Assembly (NCBI GenBank): GCA_030671095.1
Contig: DAOVAK010000209.1
Location: 1 to 5,707, forward strand
Reading direction: 5' to 3'
Source of the DNA: Deltaproteobacteria bacterium
Lineage (GTDB): Bacteria > Desulfobacterota > DSM-4660 > Desulfatiglandales > HGW-15
DNA length: 5,707 nucleotides
Notes under the pieces: generated by a model
Databases searched by the model: none
What the model was told of the DNA's origin: nothing
What the model saw: only the letters and a program-made list of their open reading frames with translations
Translations under genes and position numbers: made by a program
Shown here: one piece after another, positions 1-5,707 of the stretch
Numbering within the stretch: position 1 is the stretch's first letter
How the letters are laid out: each line of letters starts with the position of its first letter

Positions 1-762
1 GGAATTCATGCCCCGGGCCTCATGGCCCTTTATCAGGAGTTGAATGGGGATTTTGACCTGGATATTGTGGCACCGGAATCGGAAATGAGCGCCGTGGGCC
101 ACGCCATCACCTTGGCCTACCCCTTGAGGGTTAAGGTCGTAAACAAAAACGGGGCATTCTTCGGGTATGCTGTGACGGGCACGCCAGCAGACTGCGTAAA
201 GATCGCCGTGCAGGAACTCCTAGAGAAGCCCCCGGATATCATTCTTTCAGGTATAAATTGGGGTGCCAATGTGGGCGTCAATGTCCTCTATTCAGGGACG
301 GTCTCCGCGGCCACTGAAGGGGCATTCCTGGGAATAGGCGCTGCGGCCATATCTCTTGGTAGAGAGAAAAATCCGGATTACGGGTTTGCGGCCCGGTTCA
401 GTCGCGAGATCATCCGATTCGTCACCGAGAATGGCCTAAAGAAGGGAACAGCGCTAAACGTAAATATTCCAGCAGTCCCTGCGGACAAGATTGCGGGGGT
501 ATCCATAACCAGGCAGGGTATAAGCAGGTTTAGAGAAAGGTATGAGCGTCGGGTCGATCCAAGAGGGAACGTCTATTACTGGCTTACGGGTGAAACCCCT
601 GTTGAAGAAGAAGGCCCTGATACGGACGCAAGGGCCTTGAGGGAGAATAGAATCACCATCACCCCCATCACCTACGATCTCACCTGTCTGGAGGAGGTGG
701 AGAGATTACTGTCCCGACCCCTACCCGATTATCTGCATTTGGGGTCGCAGGATAGGAAATGA
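1..762 (+). CDS. surE: 5'/3'-nucleotidase SurE, 5'-truncated by window edge
   Basis: SurE enzymes are divalent-metal-dependent phosphatases that remove phosphate from nucleoside 5'- and 3'-monophosphates, and in some species from short polyphosphate. They are cytosolic and linked to stationary-phase survival. The first ATG (base 22) is not the start. The same frame runs back to base 1 and reads GIHAPGL, which continues the family's N-terminal NDDG(I/V)HAPG motif. The first visible residue therefore corresponds to Gly10, and about nine residues, including the paired metal-binding aspartates, lie outside. Counting visible residues from that Gly, VAPESEMSA ends near 31 and places the metal-ligand serine at 30 (family Ser39). 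SGINWGANVGVN at 83-94 carries the metal-ligand Asn at 86 (family Asn95), and YSGTVSAATEG follows at 97-107. With the missing residues the protein would be about 262 aa, normal for SurE. No frameshift is seen, and the family assignment is very secure. Its promoter and ribosome binding site are outside the window. Confidence 0.96.
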   Translation, partial: GIHAPGLMALYQELNGDFDLDIVAPESEMSAVGHAITLAYPLRVKVVNKNGAFFGYAVTGTPADCVKIAVQELLEKPPDIILSGINWGANVGVNVLYSGTVSAATEGAFLGIGAAAISLGREKNPDYGFAARFSREIIRFVTENGLKKGTALNVNIPAVPADKIAGVSITRQGISRFRERYERRVDPRGNVYYWLTGETPVEEEGPDTDARALRENRITITPITYDLTCLEEVERLLSRPLPDYLHLGSQDRK

Positions 763-918
763 GGAGCGGGGATCTTTTTGTTTGAACCCGTACTTTTTTT
801 TGTGGCCAAGAGCGAACGCCAAGGTTCCCCTGCCCTTGGTCGCCCATAGCCATCCCAGTGAGCCAGGTTTGACTTGGAGTACGAAGACTAATTCCCTTTT
901 TGTCGGGAGAGCGAGATT
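763..918. other. Gap between surE and the antiporter gene, no gene seen
   Basis: This 156-base stretch has no convincing coding region. Just after surE there is a 4-bp inverted repeat followed by eight T's (listed separately). Further on are two small inverted repeats. One is CCAAGG (819-824) with CCTTGG (834-839); the other is CCAGG (863-867) with CTTGG (873-877, one G-T pair). Neither is followed by a T-run and neither forms part of a tRNA-like fold. A TTGACT hexamer at 869-874 resembles a -35 box, but no good -10 hexamer lies 16-18 bases downstream. An antiporter promoter may lie here but cannot be placed with confidence. Confidence 0.6.
767..801 (+). terminator. Possible weak rho-independent terminator after surE
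   Basis: CGGG at 767-770 can pair with CCCG at 787-790 across a 16-base loop. The sequence TAC and then eight T's (794-801) follow. The location, five bases past the surE stop codon, and the T-run fit a terminator. The four-pair stem with its long loop is weak for an intrinsic terminator, so the call is tentative. If real, it would separate surE transcription from the antiporter gene. Confidence 0.35.
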
Positions 919-1905
919 ATGCCGTTACCACTATTGGTGTCGATTTGTCTTGTGGGATTCGTGTTGCTTTACTTTGGAGCGGAATGGCTCGTGAAGGGAT
1001 CTTCGAGTCTTGCACGAAGTCTTGGTGTTACGCCCATTGTTATCGGCTTAACCGTGGTGGCATTTGGTACATCTGCGCCTGAGCTGGTCGTGAGTCTCAT
1101 TTCCTCGATCAAAGGGAAGAGTATGATTGCGGTGGGAAACGTGGTGGGCAGCAATATCTGCAACATCGCCCTGGTTCTCGGCTTGGCCGCCCTGTTTCAA
1201 CCCATTACGGCAGATAAGTCAGTCGTCAAACGAGACATACCCATCATGCTCGCCATATCTGTCTACCTGTTGGTGCTCTCGTTTAACTCCAGACTTGGGA
1301 GGATCGAGGGGGCCACCCTGTTCGCTGGGATCATCCTCTACACATTTTTCAATTATTATATCGCCATGAGGGAATCGAAACAGGCAGCTGGTGAGAAGAC
1401 GATGCTCATAGCCCCCGAGGTGGAAGAGATCGGATATGTGGCCTCCAGGCCGAAGCAGATTGTCTTAATCTCGGTGGGAATAATAGGTGTTGTAGGTGGG
1501 GCCCAGATCGTGGTGGAGTCCGCTGTAAACATCATGCAGATCCTGGGCGTGAGTGAGAAGTTTATCGGCCTGACGATCGTAGCCTTTGGGACGTCCCTTC
1601 CGGAATTGGCCACTTCCGTGGTTGCCGCTCTCAGGAAGGAGATGGACATAAGCATTGGCAACCTGGTGGGGAGCAATGTCTTCAACATCATGAGTGTCTT
1701 AGGGGCCGCCTCGCTTGTGAGGCCTATCCCCATTCCAGGCGGATTTATTGAGAGTGGCTTGGTGATCGATTACTTCGTCATGATGTTTACCAGCTTTCTG
1801 CCCTGGCTAATGATGAGGAGAACGTATACCGTTACACGGCAAGGTGGCGCTATTCTTCTATTCTGCTATGTGGGATACATTACATATCTCATTATAAAAG
1901 TATAA
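919..1905 (+). CDS. yrbG: Calcium/sodium antiporter, CaCA family (YrbG-like)
   Basis: This is a 328-residue inner-membrane protein of the Ca2+:cation antiporter superfamily, which expels calcium in exchange for sodium or other cations. It shows the family's internal duplication, two inverted halves of about five membrane helices each, joined by a hydrophilic stretch at about 151-180. The alpha-1 repeat has GLTVVAFGTSAPE at 43-55 and GNVVGSNICN at 73-82. The alpha-2 repeat has GLTIVAFGTSLPE at 217-229 and GNLVGSNVFN at 247-256. Glu55 and Glu229 are the expected ion-binding acidic residues. Hydrophobic segments lie roughly at 4-22, 38-62, 70-95, 108-121, 131-148, 181-203, 212-236, 246-268, 278-297 and 309-327. 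The ATG at 919 follows GGGAGAG (904-910) with an eight-base gap, and the first helix begins at once, so this start is favoured. The family is secure; the exact ion pair, and whether potassium is co-transported, cannot be told from sequence. The symbol follows the E. coli homologue and implies no tested orthology. Confidence 0.95.
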   Translation: MPLPLLVSICLVGFVLLYFGAEWLVKGSSSLARSLGVTPIVIGLTVVAFGTSAPELVVSLISSIKGKSMIAVGNVVGSNICNIALVLGLAALFQPITADKSVVKRDIPIMLAISVYLLVLSFNSRLGRIEGATLFAGIILYTFFNYYIAMRESKQAAGEKTMLIAPEVEEIGYVASRPKQIVLISVGIIGVVGGAQIVVESAVNIMQILGVSEKFIGLTIVAFGTSLPELATSVVAALRKEMDISIGNLVGSNVFNIMSVLGAASLVRPIPIPGGFIESGLVIDYFVMMFTSFLPWLMMRRTYTVTRQGGAILLFCYVGYITYLIIKV

Positions 1906-1996
1906 ATAGGCTCCAAGTTTCTGATCTCAGTGGCAATTTGTAGAAGTGAGCGCAATGACGCTATAGAACCATAATGCTGAATTGGGCAAAGAAGCC
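1906..1996. other. Convergent intergenic gap between antiporter and PFOR genes
   Basis: This 91-base gap separates two genes whose 3' ends face each other, so transcription from both sides should stop here. No strong terminator is visible. There are two short inverted repeats: AGCG (1949-1952) with CGCT (1959-1962), and GGGC (1984-1987) with GCCC (1994-1997). The second overlaps the PFOR stop codon and on the + strand is followed by TAGTTTTCTT, which is at best a weak terminator for the antiporter transcript. No T-run follows it on the minus strand. Confidence 0.55.
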
Positions 1997-5704
<3,708 letters not shown>

Positions 5705-5707
5705 TCA

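Noticed and set aside
2..7. EcoRI site GAATTC at the left edge as a cloning junction
   Set aside because: It falls within the natural Gly-Ile-His codons of SurE, and the frame reads through it with conserved residues.
22..24. ATG as the start of surE
   Set aside because: The frame continues upstream to base 1 as GIHAPGL, part of the conserved SurE N-terminus, so the true start lies outside the window.
869..894. TTGACT (869-874) as the -35 box of an antiporter promoter
   Set aside because: The nearest -10-like sequences, ACTAAT at 887 and TAATTC at 889, are only 12 and 14 bases downstream, and nothing suitable lies at 16-18.
782..1082. Small open frames at 782-994 and 900-1082 on the + strand
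   Set aside because: They overlap the antiporter gene in other frames, lack recognisable motifs, and their translations look random.

Overview
The window looks like chromosomal DNA from an anaerobic bacterium of roughly balanced base composition. The strongest evidence is a complete single-chain pyruvate:ferredoxin oxidoreductase (PFOR), an oxygen-sensitive enzyme typical of strict anaerobes such as sulfate reducers, syntrophs and clostridia, and found in some facultative bacteria. A Desulfobacterota (deltaproteobacterial) host would fit, but three genes cannot settle the lineage.

Layout. Bases 1-762 (+) hold the 3' part of surE, a metal-dependent nucleotidase. The frame is open to the left edge, and the missing start is about nine residues outside. 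Bases 763-918 are a gene-free gap with a possible weak terminator just after surE. Bases 919-1905 (+) encode a complete CaCA-family calcium/sodium antiporter of the YrbG type. Bases 1906-1996 are a short convergent gap. Bases 1997-5521 (-) encode the complete PFOR (nifJ/por type). Bases 5522-5707 are its upstream region, with a stem-loop and a duplicated 7-mer that may include its promoter.

The genes are functionally separate. SurE is a housekeeping or stress nucleotidase, the antiporter handles calcium export, and PFOR links pyruvate to acetyl-CoA and reduced ferredoxin in central carbon metabolism. surE and the antiporter lie in the same direction but 156 bases apart, so co-transcription is uncertain. 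PFOR converges on them and must be transcribed independently.

I found no mobile element, CRISPR array, RNA gene or evident new system. The loci most worth checking are the PFOR start and its upstream region. The conserved residues of all three proteins are intact wherever the window covers them.
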